In this document: positions 18,600-27,483 of the stretch, one piece after another
Numbering within the stretch: position 1 is the first letter of the stretch
How the letters are laid out: each line of letters opens with the position of its first letter
Origin: Tsukamurella sp. 1534
GTDB taxonomy: Bacteria; Actinomycetota; Actinomycetes; Mycobacteriales; Mycobacteriaceae
DNA length: 64,000 nt
Assembly: GCF_000312385.1 (NCBI RefSeq)
Contig: NZ_HE997626.1
Coordinates: 62,001-126,000, forward strand
Direction of reading: 5' to 3'
Notes under the pieces: model-generated
Told to the model about the DNA's origin: nothing
The model's input: only the letters and a program-made list of their open reading frames with translations
The model's database searches: none
Translations under genes and position numbers: made by a program

Positions 18600-18644
18600 G
18601 TTACCTGTCGGTACGTGAAAGTTGTTGGCGTACCGGCAAGTAAC
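18600..18644. promoter_or_regulatory. Imperfect 16-bp inverted repeat before the antitoxin-like gene
   Basis: GTTACCTGTCGGTACG (18600-18615) faces CGTACCGGCAAGTAAC (18629-18644) with 14 of 16 positions matching and a 13-nt spacer. It ends 16 bp before the ATG at 18661. An ACCCGCGGGT palindrome (18590-18599) and further GTTAC copies adjoin it. Phd/YefM antitoxins usually repress their own promoter, so this is a natural operator candidate. Confidence 0.55.
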
Positions 18645-18660
18645 ACTTACCGTCGGGCCT

Positions 18661-18867
18661 ATGACCAAGACATTCGCTCACACCACGGACCAGACGGTCG
18701 CGCAGTTGCTCAAGATCGTCGAGGGTGGCGACGACGTGCTCCTCACCCGCGACGGGAAGCCGCTCGCGGTGCTCACGGCCGCGCTCCCCGCAGCGTCGGC
18801 GGTCTCCACGATGCAGACTTTCGACATCCCGGAGACGTTCTACGAGAACCTCCCCGGCGGCTACTGA
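18661..18867 (+). CDS. Phd/YefM-like antitoxin-fold protein, no toxin partner
   Basis: 68 aa from the ATG at 18661. The core QTVAQLLKIVEGGDDVLLTRDGKPLAVLTAA matches the N-terminal Phd/YefM pattern, where a helix leads into a strand pair ending in (V/I)LLTRxGKPxAVL. The C-terminal 20 residues (MQTFDIPETFYENLPGGY) are acidic and aromatic, the type of tail that usually wraps a toxin. No RelE, Doc or PIN gene follows: the next gene converges from the other strand behind a hairpin. It could be an orphan antitoxin, an anti-toxin for a distant toxin, or a small repressor. An in-frame TTG at 18622 would lie inside the inverted repeat and is rejected. Confidence 0.7.
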   Translation: MTKTFAHTTDQTVAQLLKIVEGGDDVLLTRDGKPLAVLTAALPAASAVSTMQTFDIPETFYENLPGGY

Positions 18868-18877
18868 CGGCCCGCCG

Positions 18878-18899
18878 CGCGGGGGTCCGAGCCCCCGCG
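18878..18899. terminator. Hairpin between the antitoxin-like gene and manA
   Basis: CGCGGGGG (18878-18885) pairs with CCCCCGCG (18892-18899) across a 6-nt loop, in the short gap between two convergent genes. Confidence 0.6.
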
Positions 18900-18901
18900 G
18901 A

Positions 18902-20125
18902 TCAGTGACCGCCCACCAGGCTGCGGAAGAACTCCGCCGCCGGTGAGTGCGCGGTCACGATCACCCCAGGATCCGACGCCCCCATCCAGAGGCCGCTGCC
19001 CGCGTGGACGTCGACCGCCCGGCCCGCACTGCGGACCGTGATCGCACCGTCGGTCACGACCAGCAGTTGCGGGCCTCGTGCGTCCAGCTCGACGGACGCC
19101 GCCCGCTTGAGGGCCGTCCCGTCGAGCCGCACCCGTGACACCCGGAACTCCGGAGCGGGGGTCGAGAAGATCACCTCCGGGCCGACGGTCGACGTGCGGG
19201 GCGCCAGTTCCGACGGTGAGCGCGGGGTGAAGTCCAGCACCCGCAGCAGCTCCGGCACGTCGACGTGCTTCGGCGTGAGCCCGCCGCGAAGGACGTTGTC
19301 CGAGTTGGCCATCACCTCGACGGCAGCGCCACTGAGATACATGTGGAGGTTGCCCGCCGACAGGTACAGCGCCTGCCCCGGCTCGAGCACCACCCGGTTC
19401 AGCAGGAGCGCGGCGAGCACACCCGCGTCGTCCGGGTACCGCTCCCCCAGCGTGAGCGCGGTCTTGGCCTCGCCGCGGAACCGCTCCTCCCCGCTCTCCA
19501 GGTACCGCACGCAGCCGCCGAGCACCGCGGGCACGAGCTCCGCGAGCGCCGGCTGCGGGAGGGTGATCCACGTGGTCAGCAGGGCGCGCAGCCCCATGGA
19601 ATCGGGCTGGCCGGAGAGCAGGCCGAGGTACGAGTCGAGCTCGGGCACGGCGAGCGCCCGCAGCAGGTCCATCGTGGCGACGGGGTCCCGGAACCCGGCC
19701 AGCGTCTCGAACCTGCTGAGCGCGATCACCACCTCGGGCTTGTGCGACGCGTCGCGGTAGTTGCGTTCGGGGGCGTCCAGCGGGATGCCCGCGGCGTTCT
19801 CCCGCGCGAAGCCCTCGGCGGCCTGCTCCCGCGACGGGTGCGCCTGCAACGACAGCGGCTCGTCGGCCGCGAGCACCTTCACCAGGTACGGCAGCCGGTC
19901 GCCGAACTCCTGGCGGCAGGCGGGACCGAGTTCGCCGTCGGGATCCGCGTCGATCTCGGTGAGCAGGTCCTGGCCGCCCTCGAAACGCGCGGGATCACCG
20001 GGATGCGCGCCGAACCACAGTTCCGCCTCGGGGTGCGCCGACGGCACGGACCGCCCCTGCATCGTGGCCAGAACCGTGCGCGAACCCCACGCGTACGGCC
20101 TGATCACGCCCTCGATCCGCTGCAT
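18902..20125 (-). CDS. manA: Mannose-6-phosphate isomerase, class I
   Basis: 407 aa. It interconverts fructose-6-phosphate and mannose-6-phosphate, the entry to GDP-mannose and mannosylated envelope lipids. Typical features are PYAWGSRTVLA at the N-terminus, the zinc motif LQAHPSREQA (about 95-104), a second zinc region HKPEVVIALSRFETLAGF, and GQALYLSAGNLHMYLSG (about 253-269). The start is either the ATG at 20125, which shares one base with the upstream stop, or a GTG at 20128 in a GTGA; both imply coupling to the SIS-domain gene. The order manA-SIS protein-manB matches Rv3255c-Rv3257c. Confidence 0.95.
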   Translation of the reverse strand: MQRIEGVIRPYAWGSRTVLATMQGRSVPSAHPEAELWFGAHPGDPARFEGGQDLLTEIDADPDGELGPACRQEFGDRLPYLVKVLAADEPLSLQAHPSREQAAEGFARENAAGIPLDAPERNYRDASHKPEVVIALSRFETLAGFRDPVATMDLLRALAVPELDSYLGLLSGQPDSMGLRALLTTWITLPQPALAELVPAVLGGCVRYLESGEERFRGEAKTALTLGERYPDDAGVLAALLLNRVVLEPGQALYLSAGNLHMYLSGAAVEVMANSDNVLRGGLTPKHVDVPELLRVLDFTPRSPSELAPRTSTVGPEVIFSTPAPEFRVSRVRLDGTALKRAASVELDARGPQLLVVTDGAITVRSAGRAVDVHAGSGLWMGASDPGVIVTAHSPAAEFFRSLVGGH

Positions 20126-21237
20126 CACGCCTCCCCCGTCAGGCGCCGGTAGACCGACGCCAGATCGAACCGTACCGCCAGCGCCAGCAGGTCCGTCGCG
20201 TCCGCGCGCTCCCCCTCGGCCTTCCGCGCGGCGTCGCCGTCCTCGTCGACCGCCAGGGCCTCGACGTCGGGCAGTGCCCGGAGCCGGGCCTCGACCATGG
20301 GCGCGCGCTCCTCGGCCGTGATGGCCAGCACGCGCAGCGGCGCCTGGGCGACCGGGCCGTCCAGGAACGGGTCGTGGAACAGCGGGTCCGCGGCGGCGCC
20401 GTCGCCGGCCCCCAGGGCGCCGCCCGACGGTGCCGAGGAGAGCTCGGGGGTCGCCAGTTCGACGTCGGCGAGGCCCACGGCGGCCACGACCTGGCCGCCC
20501 AGCGTGAGCGCCTGCGATGCGGCGTGCTCCGCGACCGCGAGCCCCGCCGCCGTGTCGGCCGTGAGGGCGACGCGCCGCCCGGCCATGCGGGCGGAGAGCC
20601 GCTTGGCCGGGTTCGATTCCACGTCGCGGTCGGGTGCGCCGCGCACGGCCTCCTCATCGAGCGATTCGGCCAGTTCGTGCAGGTAGCCCTCGCCCGGCGG
20701 TACGTCGCGCTCCTTGCCGCCGAGGCGGCCGAGAACCGCGAACAGGGCCGCTGCGACGCCGACGAAACCGAACCGCTCGGGGACGTGCAGCCGCGGCCCG
20801 AGGTCGATGGCCCGGCCGGCCGCGGCCTCGGCCACGGGGCCCTCCATGGGCACGGCGACCACGACGGAGGCGCCGCGACGGGTGGCGACGGAGACGGCCC
20901 GCGCGAGCGCGAGGTCGCCCGCGTCGAAACCGCAGACGACGACCACGTCGAGAGCGCCCACCCAGGGCGGAAGTTCGGTGGAGCGGACGAGGGGCACGTC
21001 GAGCCGACCGGCGGTGAGCGCTTCGACGAATCCGGCTGCGGCGGCGGCCGGTCCGGCCCCGCACACCACGACGACGGCGCGCGGCGCGAACCCGTCGAGC
21101 GGGGCGAGGGCGCCCTCGTCGACGAGGGACGCCACAGCGCGGACCTGCGCGCCCGCGAGGGCGGCGGCCCGAAGATGTCCGTTCACGTCGGCGGCGATCA
21201 GCCCGGCCGGATCATCGAGATCGGCCACGTCCGTCAC
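20125..21237 (-). CDS. SIS-domain sugar-isomerase-like protein (Rv3256c/TobH type)
   Basis: 370 aa from the GTG at 21237, which is preceded by GGAGGAGACC. Two Rossmann-like halves resemble bifunctional phosphoglucose/phosphomannose isomerases: AVVVVCGAGPAAAAAGFVEAL (about 54-74), DVVVVCGFDAGDLALARAVSVA (about 96-117) and AKRLSARMAGRRVALTADT in the second half. Conserved catalytic residues of active isomerases are not obvious, so a regulatory or scaffold role in mannose activation is possible. The constant position between manB and manA across Mycobacteriales supports a shared pathway. The end overlaps manA. Confidence 0.8.
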   Translation of the reverse strand: MTDVADLDDPAGLIAADVNGHLRAAALAGAQVRAVASLVDEGALAPLDGFAPRAVVVVCGAGPAAAAAGFVEALTAGRLDVPLVRSTELPPWVGALDVVVVCGFDAGDLALARAVSVATRRGASVVVAVPMEGPVAEAAAGRAIDLGPRLHVPERFGFVGVAAALFAVLGRLGGKERDVPPGEGYLHELAESLDEEAVRGAPDRDVESNPAKRLSARMAGRRVALTADTAAGLAVAEHAASQALTLGGQVVAAVGLADVELATPELSSAPSGGALGAGDGAAADPLFHDPFLDGPVAQAPLRVLAITAEERAPMVEARLRALPDVEALAVDEDGDAARKAEGERADATDLLALAVRFDLASVYRRLTGEA

Positions 21238-21271
21238 GGTCTCCTCCTGTCTGCCCGCGCGGGAGGCGCGT

Positions 21272-22642
21272 TCAGGCACGTACGATCGCCAGGATCCGCT
21301 CGGTCAGCGCTTCCACCTCTTCCGGGCTCGCGGCCTCGACGTTCAGTCGCAGCAGGGGCTCGGTGTTCGACGCTCGGAGGTTGAACCAGGCGCCCGAAAC
21401 CAACTGTACCGTCACGCCGTCCAGTTCATCGGTGCCTTGGATTTCGTCTGCGAAAGCATCGAGTACCGCCCGGGTGCGCCCGGCCTGGTCGGCCACCGTC
21501 GAGTTGATCTCGCCCGATGCCGCGTACCGGTCGTAGGCGCCCATGAGCTCCGAGAGCGGCGCGTCCTGCTCGCCGAGCGCGGCCAGCACGTGCATCGCCG
21601 CGAGCATGCCGGAGTCCGCGCCCCAGAACTCGCGGAAGTAGTAGTGCGCCGAGTGCTCTCCGCCGAACACGGCACCGGTCTCGGCCATCCGTGCCTTGAT
21701 GAAGGAGTGGCCCACGCGGGTGCGCACAGCGGTGCCGCCGTTCTCGGCGATGATCTCGGGCACCGCCTTGGACGTGATCAGGTTGTGGATGACGGTGGCG
21801 CCGGGGCTCTTCGCGAGCTCGCGCTCGGCGACCAGCGCGGTGACCGCCGACGGCGAGACGGGCTCGCCCTTCTCGTCCACCACGAAGCAGCGGTCGGCGT
21901 CGCCGTCGAAGGCGAGGCCGATGTCGGCGCCCTGCTCCACCACGAACCGCTGCAGATCGACGAGGTTCTTCGGATCCAGCGGGTTGGCCTCGTGATTGGG
22001 GAAGTCGCCGTCCAGCTCGAAGAACAGCGCGCGCACGTCGAGGGCCTCGACGGGGCCCAACACGGAGGGAACGGTGAAGCCACCCATGCCGTTGCCGGCG
22101 TCCACGGCCACCCGCAGCGGCCGGGAACCGGAGAGGTCCACCAGCTTCCGCAGGTAGTCGCCGTACTCGTCGAGCACGTCGCGCTCGGACACCCGGCCGG
22201 GGGCACCGTCGTACGACGGGACCCCGTCGGCGACCTGCTCGGTGATGACGCCCAGCCCGGACTCCTGGCCCACCGGCTTGGCGCCGGACCGGCAGAGCTT
22301 GATCCCGTTGTAGGCGGCCGGGTTGTGCGAGGCGGTGAACATCGCGCCCGGGCAGTCGAGCACGCCGGAGGCGAAGTACAGCTCGTCGGTGGAGGCGAGT
22401 CCGATGAGGACGACGTTCACGCCCTGCGCTGTGACCCCCTCGGCGAACGCGGTGGACAGGGCGGGCGACGAATCGCGCATGTCGTGTCCCACGACGACCT
22501 CGCCGGCCCCCTCGCCGCGGACCAGCGCGCCGAAGGCGGCGCCCACGTCGCGGACGAAGTCGTCATCGATCTGCTCTCCGACGAGCCCGCGCACGTCGTA
22601 CGCCTTGATGACAGCCTGCACCGACTCCAGCGGTCGCACCAC
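21272..22642 (-). CDS. manB: Phosphomannomutase/phosphoglucomutase
   Basis: 456 aa, usual length. It converts mannose-6-phosphate to mannose-1-phosphate for GDP-mannose. Conserved regions of the alpha-D-phosphohexomutases are in order: MFTASHNPAAYNGIK with the phosphoserine (about 102-116), FDGDADRCFVVDE with the Mg2+-binding Asp triad (about 247-259), the sugar loop GGEHSAHYYFREFWGADSG (about 328-346), and the phosphate-binding RASNTEPLLRLNVE near the C-terminus. The start is one of two adjacent GTG codons (22642 or 22639). It heads the manB-SIS-manA run. Confidence 0.95.
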   Translation of the reverse strand: MVRPLESVQAVIKAYDVRGLVGEQIDDDFVRDVGAAFGALVRGEGAGEVVVGHDMRDSSPALSTAFAEGVTAQGVNVVLIGLASTDELYFASGVLDCPGAMFTASHNPAAYNGIKLCRSGAKPVGQESGLGVITEQVADGVPSYDGAPGRVSERDVLDEYGDYLRKLVDLSGSRPLRVAVDAGNGMGGFTVPSVLGPVEALDVRALFFELDGDFPNHEANPLDPKNLVDLQRFVVEQGADIGLAFDGDADRCFVVDEKGEPVSPSAVTALVAERELAKSPGATVIHNLITSKAVPEIIAENGGTAVRTRVGHSFIKARMAETGAVFGGEHSAHYYFREFWGADSGMLAAMHVLAALGEQDAPLSELMGAYDRYAASGEINSTVADQAGRTRAVLDAFADEIQGTDELDGVTVQLVSGAWFNLRASNTEPLLRLNVEAASPEEVEALTERILAIVRA

Positions 22643-22760
22643 GGCCCCATGACCTCCTAGTTGATACGCATGCGAGGACCCGGAACGGGCTCGCGCGGAC
22701 GCCCCACCCTATCGGTTGCAGCTCGGAACTCCGACGTTCGGTGACGTTCCCCCGCGGTGC

Positions 22761-23240
22761 TCAGTCGACGGGATCGGGCAGCACCCGCAGGTGCCCGCGC
22801 CGGCCCGGCCGGGCAGCGTGCTTGGGCGGGCCGCCGACCGGCTGCGACGACGGGCTCGTGCGGGGCCCGGTGACTCCGTCGTGGACGGGACGCATGGCGC
22901 CGATCGGCGGGAGGGAGCGGATCGGCGAATCCGTCGGCGCCGCCTCGCTCATCGAGCGCGATGCGCCTTCACGGACGGTGTCGGCGAGGGCCGTGAGGTC
23001 GTCCTCGAGAGCGGTGTTGCCGACGGCCGCGGCGCTGTACGCCGGGAGGTTGCGGAGCATCTCCCAGCCGCGGGGCGCGGTCATCCGGCCGGCGTGGAAG
23101 TCGCAGAGGTCCCAGGAGTGCGGTTCGCTGGTGGTTCCGAGGGGCCCCAGCACGGCGATCGACTGGCTGTAGTCGAACGTCAGCGTGGCCACGGCGTGGT
23201 TTCGGCAGCCGGGGCGGCAGCACTGACGGACGGGGTTCAC
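22761..23240 (-). CDS. DUF3499 protein (Rv3258c type), Cys-rich N-terminus
   Basis: 159 aa from the GTG at 23240; a longer frame upstream is discounted because the family begins with this NPVRQCCRPGC segment. The motif CCRPGCRNHAVATLTFDYSQSIAVLGPL, followed by HSWDLCDFHAGRMTAPRGWEMLR, presents four Cys and two His that could form a small zinc site. The C-terminal 80 residues are Pro/Ser-rich and poorly conserved. The function is unknown. Its place beside manB and whiB2 is conserved in mycobacteria. Confidence 0.85.
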   Translation of the reverse strand: MNPVRQCCRPGCRNHAVATLTFDYSQSIAVLGPLGTTSEPHSWDLCDFHAGRMTAPRGWEMLRNLPAYSAAAVGNTALEDDLTALADTVREGASRSMSEAAPTDSPIRSLPPIGAMRPVHDGVTGPRTSPSSQPVGGPPKHAARPGRRGHLRVLPDPVD

Positions 23241-23341
23241 GCCAAGAAGGTTAACCCCTGGGTCGAGGGTTGGGTACCCCGACACACCGCAGGGCGCTCC
23301 ACGGCCGCCTTATCGCCTCTCGCGACTAGACTGAGGAAACG

Positions 23342-23833
23342 ATGAGAGCACGCTTGGACGAGCGCGCGCGGCGACGGCGGCGCGTGGCCAGGGATCGACG
23401 GGAGCGCGGGATGCGCGGCCTGCTGGTGCCGCGCGAGCTTCCGGCGCACCGCACGCGGACTCAGGACTTCGACGAGGTGGTGCTCGACGCGTACGCCGAG
23501 ATCGACGTGCTGTGGCACGACAGGTTGACGGACCTGGACATCGCGGTGGACGACGTGCCCGGGATCCTGCCGCGCGACCCGGACGACGTGACGTGGCCCG
23601 ATGAGGTGGAGGCGGACGGCCCGATCCCGCTGGCGCGGCTCGTTCCCGCCGGCATCGACCGGCGGGGCAACCGAACCCGCCCGCGGCTGATCCTGTTCCG
23701 GCGACCGCTACAGCGACGTGCGAAGACGGAGGCCGACCTGCTCGAGGAGATCCTCGCGATCCTGATTCACCAGATCAGCAATTACCTCGGCGTGACGGAG
23801 GAGATCCTCCTGGCCGGCCCGGACGCGACGTGA
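23342..23833 (+). CDS. Metallopeptidase-family (zincin-like) protein with degenerate active site
   Basis: 163 aa. It belongs to the small DUF1025/MMP20-like zincin family, usually with an HExGH zinc motif in the last helix. A very basic N-terminus (RARLDERARRRRRVARDRRERG) precedes the fold; a conserved-looking LILFRRPLQRRAKTEADLLEEIL strand-helix leads to ILIHQISNYLGV (about 141-152). At this place the catalytic Glu is Gln and the second His is Asn, so hydrolysis is unlikely. It matches Rv3259 in position and is probably a structural or binding protein. It is divergent from DUF3499, with a 101-bp gap. Confidence 0.8.
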   Translation: MRARLDERARRRRRVARDRRERGMRGLLVPRELPAHRTRTQDFDEVVLDAYAEIDVLWHDRLTDLDIAVDDVPGILPRDPDDVTWPDEVEADGPIPLARLVPAGIDRRGNRTRPRLILFRRPLQRRAKTEADLLEEILAILIHQISNYLGVTEEILLAGPDAT

Positions 23834-23845
23834 TGCGACGGTCGG

Positions 23846-24172
23846 TCAGATGATGCCGCGCTTGAGCTTGCGGCGCTCGCGCTCGGACAGGCCGCCCCAG
23901 ATGCCGAAGCGCTCGTCGTTGGACAGGGCGTACTCGAGGCACTCGTCACGCACCTCGCAGCCCAGGCAGATTCGCTTGGCTTCGCGCGTGGAGCCGCCCT
24001 TCTCGGGGAAGAACGCCTCGGGATCGGTCTGCGCGCACAGGGCACGGTCCTGCCACTGGTCCTCAATGGCCTCGTAGAGTTCCTCGAAACCTGTGGGCAC
24101 CAGGCTCAGGTGTCCACGGTCGGACCCACCGGAGAAGCTTCCGAACGGTTCACGATGAGCGTCGATCGTCAT
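23846..24172 (-). CDS. whiB2: WhiB-family Fe-S regulator WhiB2 (WhmD)
   Basis: 108 aa. Four cysteines (46, 69, 72 and 78, spaced Cys...CxxCxxxxxC) bind a [4Fe-4S] cluster, the GIWGG turn is at 90-94, and a basic tail RERRKLKRGII contacts DNA. WhiB2 works with the principal sigma factor to control septation and cell division and is essential in mycobacteria. Identification as WhiB2 rather than another paralog rests on the sequence FEELYEAIEDQWQDRALCAQTDPEAFFPEKGGSTREAK and on position between the Rv3259 homolog and fbiA. Confidence 0.93.
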   Translation of the reverse strand: MTIDAHREPFGSFSGGSDRGHLSLVPTGFEELYEAIEDQWQDRALCAQTDPEAFFPEKGGSTREAKRICLGCEVRDECLEYALSNDERFGIWGGLSERERRKLKRGII

Positions 24173-24363
24173 CGGCCCGCCTCCCTCGTTGCTTTCGTGG
24201 TGTTCGTTGGTGTCTCGGATGGTGATGTGCCGTACGTCGTTCGATCACGACGCAGTGAATGACACGGTTGTGATTACACACGCGAACCGGCGCCACGTCA
24301 AGCTGAACCGGGAAATTAGCTAATACCACCCCTACCCTCAGAATCGGCACCTCGACACGTGGT

Positions 24364-24389
24364 TGAGATGTGATCCGCGTCATATCTCA
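24364..24389. promoter_or_regulatory. Inverted repeat upstream of fbiA
   Basis: TGAGATGTGA (24364-24373) faces TCATATCTCA (24380-24389) with 9 of 10 matches and a 6-bp spacer, 21 bp before the fbiA GTG and about 190 bp before whiB2. The surrounding 238-bp whiB2-fbiA gap is A+T-richer than average and must hold both divergent promoters. The repeat may be an operator or overlap the fbiA promoter. Confidence 0.5.
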
Positions 24390-24410
24390 CGGGCGACTAC
24401 CCTCGATCCG

Positions 24411-25442
24411 GTGAAGGTGACGGTGCTGGTGGGCGGTGTCGGCGGAGCGCGATTCCTGGAAGGGGCGCGCGAGAGGTTCGGAACCACGACGTTCCCGCCG
24501 CGGGCGGACGCCGCGCCGGGCGACGACTCCCCCGAGCACACGGTGACGGCGGTGGTGAACGTCGGGGACGACGCCTGGATGCACGGCGTCCGGATCTGCC
24601 CGGACCTGGACACGTGCATGTACACGCTCGGCGGCGGCATCGACACCGACCGGGGCTGGGGTCACCGCGACGAGACGTGGAACGCCAAGGAGGAGCTCGC
24701 GAAGTACGGCGCCGATCCCGACTGGTTCGGCCTCGGCGACCGAGACCTCGCGACGCACCTGATCCGCACCCGGATGCTGGCGGCCGGCTACCCGCTCACC
24801 GAGGTGACGGCGGCGCTGTGCAACCGCTGGCAGCCGGGCGTGCGGCTGTTGCCCGCCACCGATGCGCGACACGAGACGCACGTGGTGATCGCGGACCCCG
24901 ATTCCGGAGACGGCGCGAAGAAGGCGATCCACTTCCAGGAGTGGTGGGTGCGCTATCGCGCCGACGTCGAGACGTTCGGGTTCGCGCAGGTCGGCGGCGG
25001 CGAGGGCGCTCCGGCCGGCGGGAAGGCGCAGGCGAGCGCCGCCGCGATCGCGGCGATCGAGGACGCCGACGTGGTGTTCCTCGCGCCGTCGAACCCCGTG
25101 GTGTCTGTGGGGGCGATCCTGTCGGTCGGCGGAATCCGCGCCGCGCTCCGGACGACGCGGGCCAAGGTCGTGGGGGTCTCCCCCGTGATCGGCGGCGCCC
25201 CGCTGCGCGGCATGGCCGATCGCTGCCTGTCGGTGCTCGGGCTCGAGACCAGCGCGCAGGCCGTCGGCGAGCACTACGGCGCCCGCAGCGGCAACGGCGT
25301 GCTCGACGGGTGGCTGGTCGCCGAGGAGGACGCCGGCGTCGCGGTCGACGGGGTCGCCGTCGCGGCGGTACCGCTGCTGATGAGCTCGCCGCGGGCCACC
25401 GCCGCGATGATCGACGCCGGCCTGGACCTGGTGGGCCTGTGA
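24411..25442 (+). CDS. fbiA: 2-phospho-L-lactate/PEP transferase of F420 synthesis
   Basis: 343 aa. It joins the phospholactyl or, in mycobacteria, the phosphoenolpyruvyl moiety to Fo to give (dehydro-)F420-0. The N-terminus [19 protein letters not shown] is the CofD signature that binds the guanylated donor; [26 protein letters not shown] (about 48-73) and [17 protein letters not shown] (about 228-244) are other family blocks. The GTG at 24411 is chosen because it begins the conserved core. The stop overlaps the fbiB GTG in a GTGA. Confidence 0.95.
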   Translation: MKVTVLVGGVGGARFLEGARERFGTTTFPPRADAAPGDDSPEHTVTAVVNVGDDAWMHGVRICPDLDTCMYTLGGGIDTDRGWGHRDETWNAKEELAKYGADPDWFGLGDRDLATHLIRTRMLAAGYPLTEVTAALCNRWQPGVRLLPATDARHETHVVIADPDSGDGAKKAIHFQEWWVRYRADVETFGFAQVGGGEGAPAGGKAQASAAAIAAIEDADVVFLAPSNPVVSVGAILSVGGIRAALRTTRAKVVGVSPVIGGAPLRGMADRCLSVLGLETSAQAVGEHYGARSGNGVLDGWLVAEEDAGVAVDGVAVAAVPLLMSSPRATAAMIDAGLDLVGL

Positions 25443-26791
25443 GCCGGCCGGGGCGCGACCACGGCGCCGGCTCGCTGGAGATCCTGCCGGTCCTGGGCAT
25501 CGGCGAGGTCGAGCCGGGCGCGGACGTCGCGCGGCTGATCGCCGACGGTGCGCCGTGGCTCGCGGACGGCGACGTCGTGGTGGCCACGTCGAAGATCTTC
25601 TCCAAGTCCGAGGGACGCGTACTGGAGGCACCGTCCGACCCCGAGGAGCGGGACGCCTTCCGCCGCAGGCTGATCGCCGAGGAGTCGGTGCGGGTGCTGG
25701 CCACCCGGGGCCGCACGTGGATCACCGAGAACCGGCTGGGCGTCGTGCAGGCGGCGTCGGGCGTGGACGCGTCCAACGTCGCCTCGGACACCGTCGCCCT
25801 GCTGCCCGAGGATCCGGACGGTTCCGCGGCGACGGTCCGCGCGGGCCTGAAAGACCTTCTGGGCGTGGACGTCGCAGTGCTGATCACCGACACCATGGGC
25901 CGCGCGTGGCGCACGGGACAGACCGACGCCGCGATCGGCGCCGCGGGCATGGAGGTGCTGCACGCCTACGCGGGCGCCGTGGACGCGTACGGCAACGACC
26001 TGGTGGTCACCGAGATCGCGGTCGCCGACGAACTGGCGGCCGCGGCGGATCTGGTGAAGGGCAAGCTGGGCGGCGTGCCGGTGGCGGTGGTGCGCGGCTT
26101 CGAGACCCGCTCGCCCGCCGAGGGTTCCCCGCTCGCGAACGCCCGCGGGCTGGTGCGCCCCGGCGAGGACGATCTGTTCCACACCGGCGTCGACGCCGCG
26201 CGGCGGCAGGCGCTCCTCCTGCGACGCTCGGTGCGCGCCTTCGCCGACGAGCCGGTACCGGCGGACGATGTTCAGGCGGCCGTTGCGGAGGCCCTGACGG
26301 CCCCTGCGCCGCATCACACGCATCCCGTGAGGTTCGTGTGGGTCCGCGACCGCGAGCGCCGCACGAGGCTTCTGGACGCCATGAAGGCGGCATGGGCGGA
26401 GGATCTCTCCGGCGACGGGCGCACAGCCGAATCGGTGGCCAAGCGGGTCCGGCGCGGGCAGTTGCTCTACGACGCGCCGGAATTGATCCTGCCGTTCATG
26501 GTGCCCGACGGTGCCCACGCCTACCCCGACGCGCGGCGCACCGCCGCCGAGGAGACGATGTTCACGGTGGCGGTGGGCGCCGCGGTGCAGTCGCTGCTGG
26601 TGGCGCTGGCGGTGCGCGGGATCGGCAGCTGCTGGGTGGGCTCGACGATCTTCGCCGCCGACACCGTGCGCGAGGCGCTCGACCTGCCCTCCGACTTCCG
26701 GCCGGCCGGCGCGATCGCCGTCGGCTACCCGACCGAACCGGTCTCCCCGCGCGAGCCCCTACCGCCCGGAGAGATGCTGATCGAAAGGTAG
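25439..26791 (+). CDS. fbiB: F420:gamma-glutamyl ligase fused to nitroreductase-like domain
   Basis: 450 aa, matching mycobacterial FbiB (about 448). The N-terminal CofE domain (about 1-245) adds glutamates to F420-0: [37 protein letters not shown] and [22 protein letters not shown] are the conserved blocks. The C-terminal domain (about 260-450, [18 protein letters not shown]... [22 protein letters not shown]) is an FMN nitroreductase fold that reduces dehydro-F420-0. The fusion is normal for Mycobacteriales. It is translationally coupled to fbiA. Confidence 0.95.
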   Translation: MSRPGRDHGAGSLEILPVLGIGEVEPGADVARLIADGAPWLADGDVVVATSKIFSKSEGRVLEAPSDPEERDAFRRRLIAEESVRVLATRGRTWITENRLGVVQAASGVDASNVASDTVALLPEDPDGSAATVRAGLKDLLGVDVAVLITDTMGRAWRTGQTDAAIGAAGMEVLHAYAGAVDAYGNDLVVTEIAVADELAAAADLVKGKLGGVPVAVVRGFETRSPAEGSPLANARGLVRPGEDDLFHTGVDAARRQALLLRRSVRAFADEPVPADDVQAAVAEALTAPAPHHTHPVRFVWVRDRERRTRLLDAMKAAWAEDLSGDGRTAESVAKRVRRGQLLYDAPELILPFMVPDGAHAYPDARRTAAEETMFTVAVGAAVQSLLVALAVRGIGSCWVGSTIFAADTVREALDLPSDFRPAGAIAVGYPTEPVSPREPLPPGEMLIER

Positions 26792-26800
26792 TGTGAGGCC

Positions 26801-27358
26801 ATGTCGTTCGCTTCGCTGCACAGCTCCACCGTCGACACCCTGGCCCGGTTCGACGCGCGCACCGATTCCGACGACGCGCTCCGGCACACCGTTCTGGCGT
26901 TCCTCGACGCGCAGCCCGACGCGTGCGCCCGGGCCAACGTACCGGGACACATCACCGCCTCCGTGGTGATCCTCAACGAGGCGCGTACCCACGTGGTGCT
27001 GACGCACCATCCGCGGGTCGGCGAGTGGCTGCAGCTCGGCGGGCACTGCGAGGACGAGGACGCGACGCTGGCCGACGCGGCCCTGCGCGAGGGGCTGGAG
27101 GAGTCGGGGCTGGCGGAGATCGCCGTGGACCAGGACCTGCTCACCCTGCACACGCACCCGATCACGTGCTCACTGGGCGTGCCGACCCGCCACCTGGACC
27201 TGCGGTTCCGGGCGATCGCCCCAGGTTCGGGCACACCGGAACTCGCGATCAGCGAGGAATCCAACGCACTGCAGTGGTGGCCCGTGGACGCGCTCCCCGC
27301 GTCCGCCGAGCACACCACCGTCGCCCATCAGGTGCGCGCGGCGCTCGCCCGCGGCTGA
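26801..27358 (+). CDS. Nudix hydrolase
   Basis: 185 aa. The Nudix box region reads LGGHCEDEDATLADAALREGLEESGL (about 75-100): the REGLEESG core is canonical, but the preceding Glu of the consensus is shifted, and acidic residues crowd the loop. The family hydrolyses nucleoside diphosphates linked to another group; the substrate is not predictable. It begins 9 bp after fbiB and may be part of that operon, but a role in F420 metabolism is not established. The ATG at 26801 has GAAAGGTAG-type purines upstream. Confidence 0.87.
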   Translation: MSFASLHSSTVDTLARFDARTDSDDALRHTVLAFLDAQPDACARANVPGHITASVVILNEARTHVVLTHHPRVGEWLQLGGHCEDEDATLADAALREGLEESGLAEIAVDQDLLTLHTHPITCSLGVPTRHLDLRFRAIAPGSGTPELAISEESNALQWWPVDALPASAEHTTVAHQVRAALARG

Positions 27359-27465
27359 CGCCCGGTCAGCGAGCCTCGGGTGCGGCTGCAGCCACGGCAT
27401 GGCCAGCGAGCCGAAACCCTATGTGATGCACCACCACAGCGTCATGAGACCGAGCGCTCCCCCAT

Positions 27466-27482
27466 GCCCGGCCGTGCCGGGC
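27466..27482. terminator. Short hairpin between Nudix gene and glgC
   Basis: GCCCGGC-CGT-GCCGGGC is a perfect 7-bp stem next to the glgC stop, in the 125-bp gap between two convergent genes. The rest of this gap shows no gene. Confidence 0.5.
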
Positions 27483-27483
27483 G

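Noticed and set aside
18902-22642. GC-rich palindromes within manA-SIS-manB
   Set aside because: Short GCC/GGC inverted repeats are frequent in this composition and lie inside coding sequence without unusual length.
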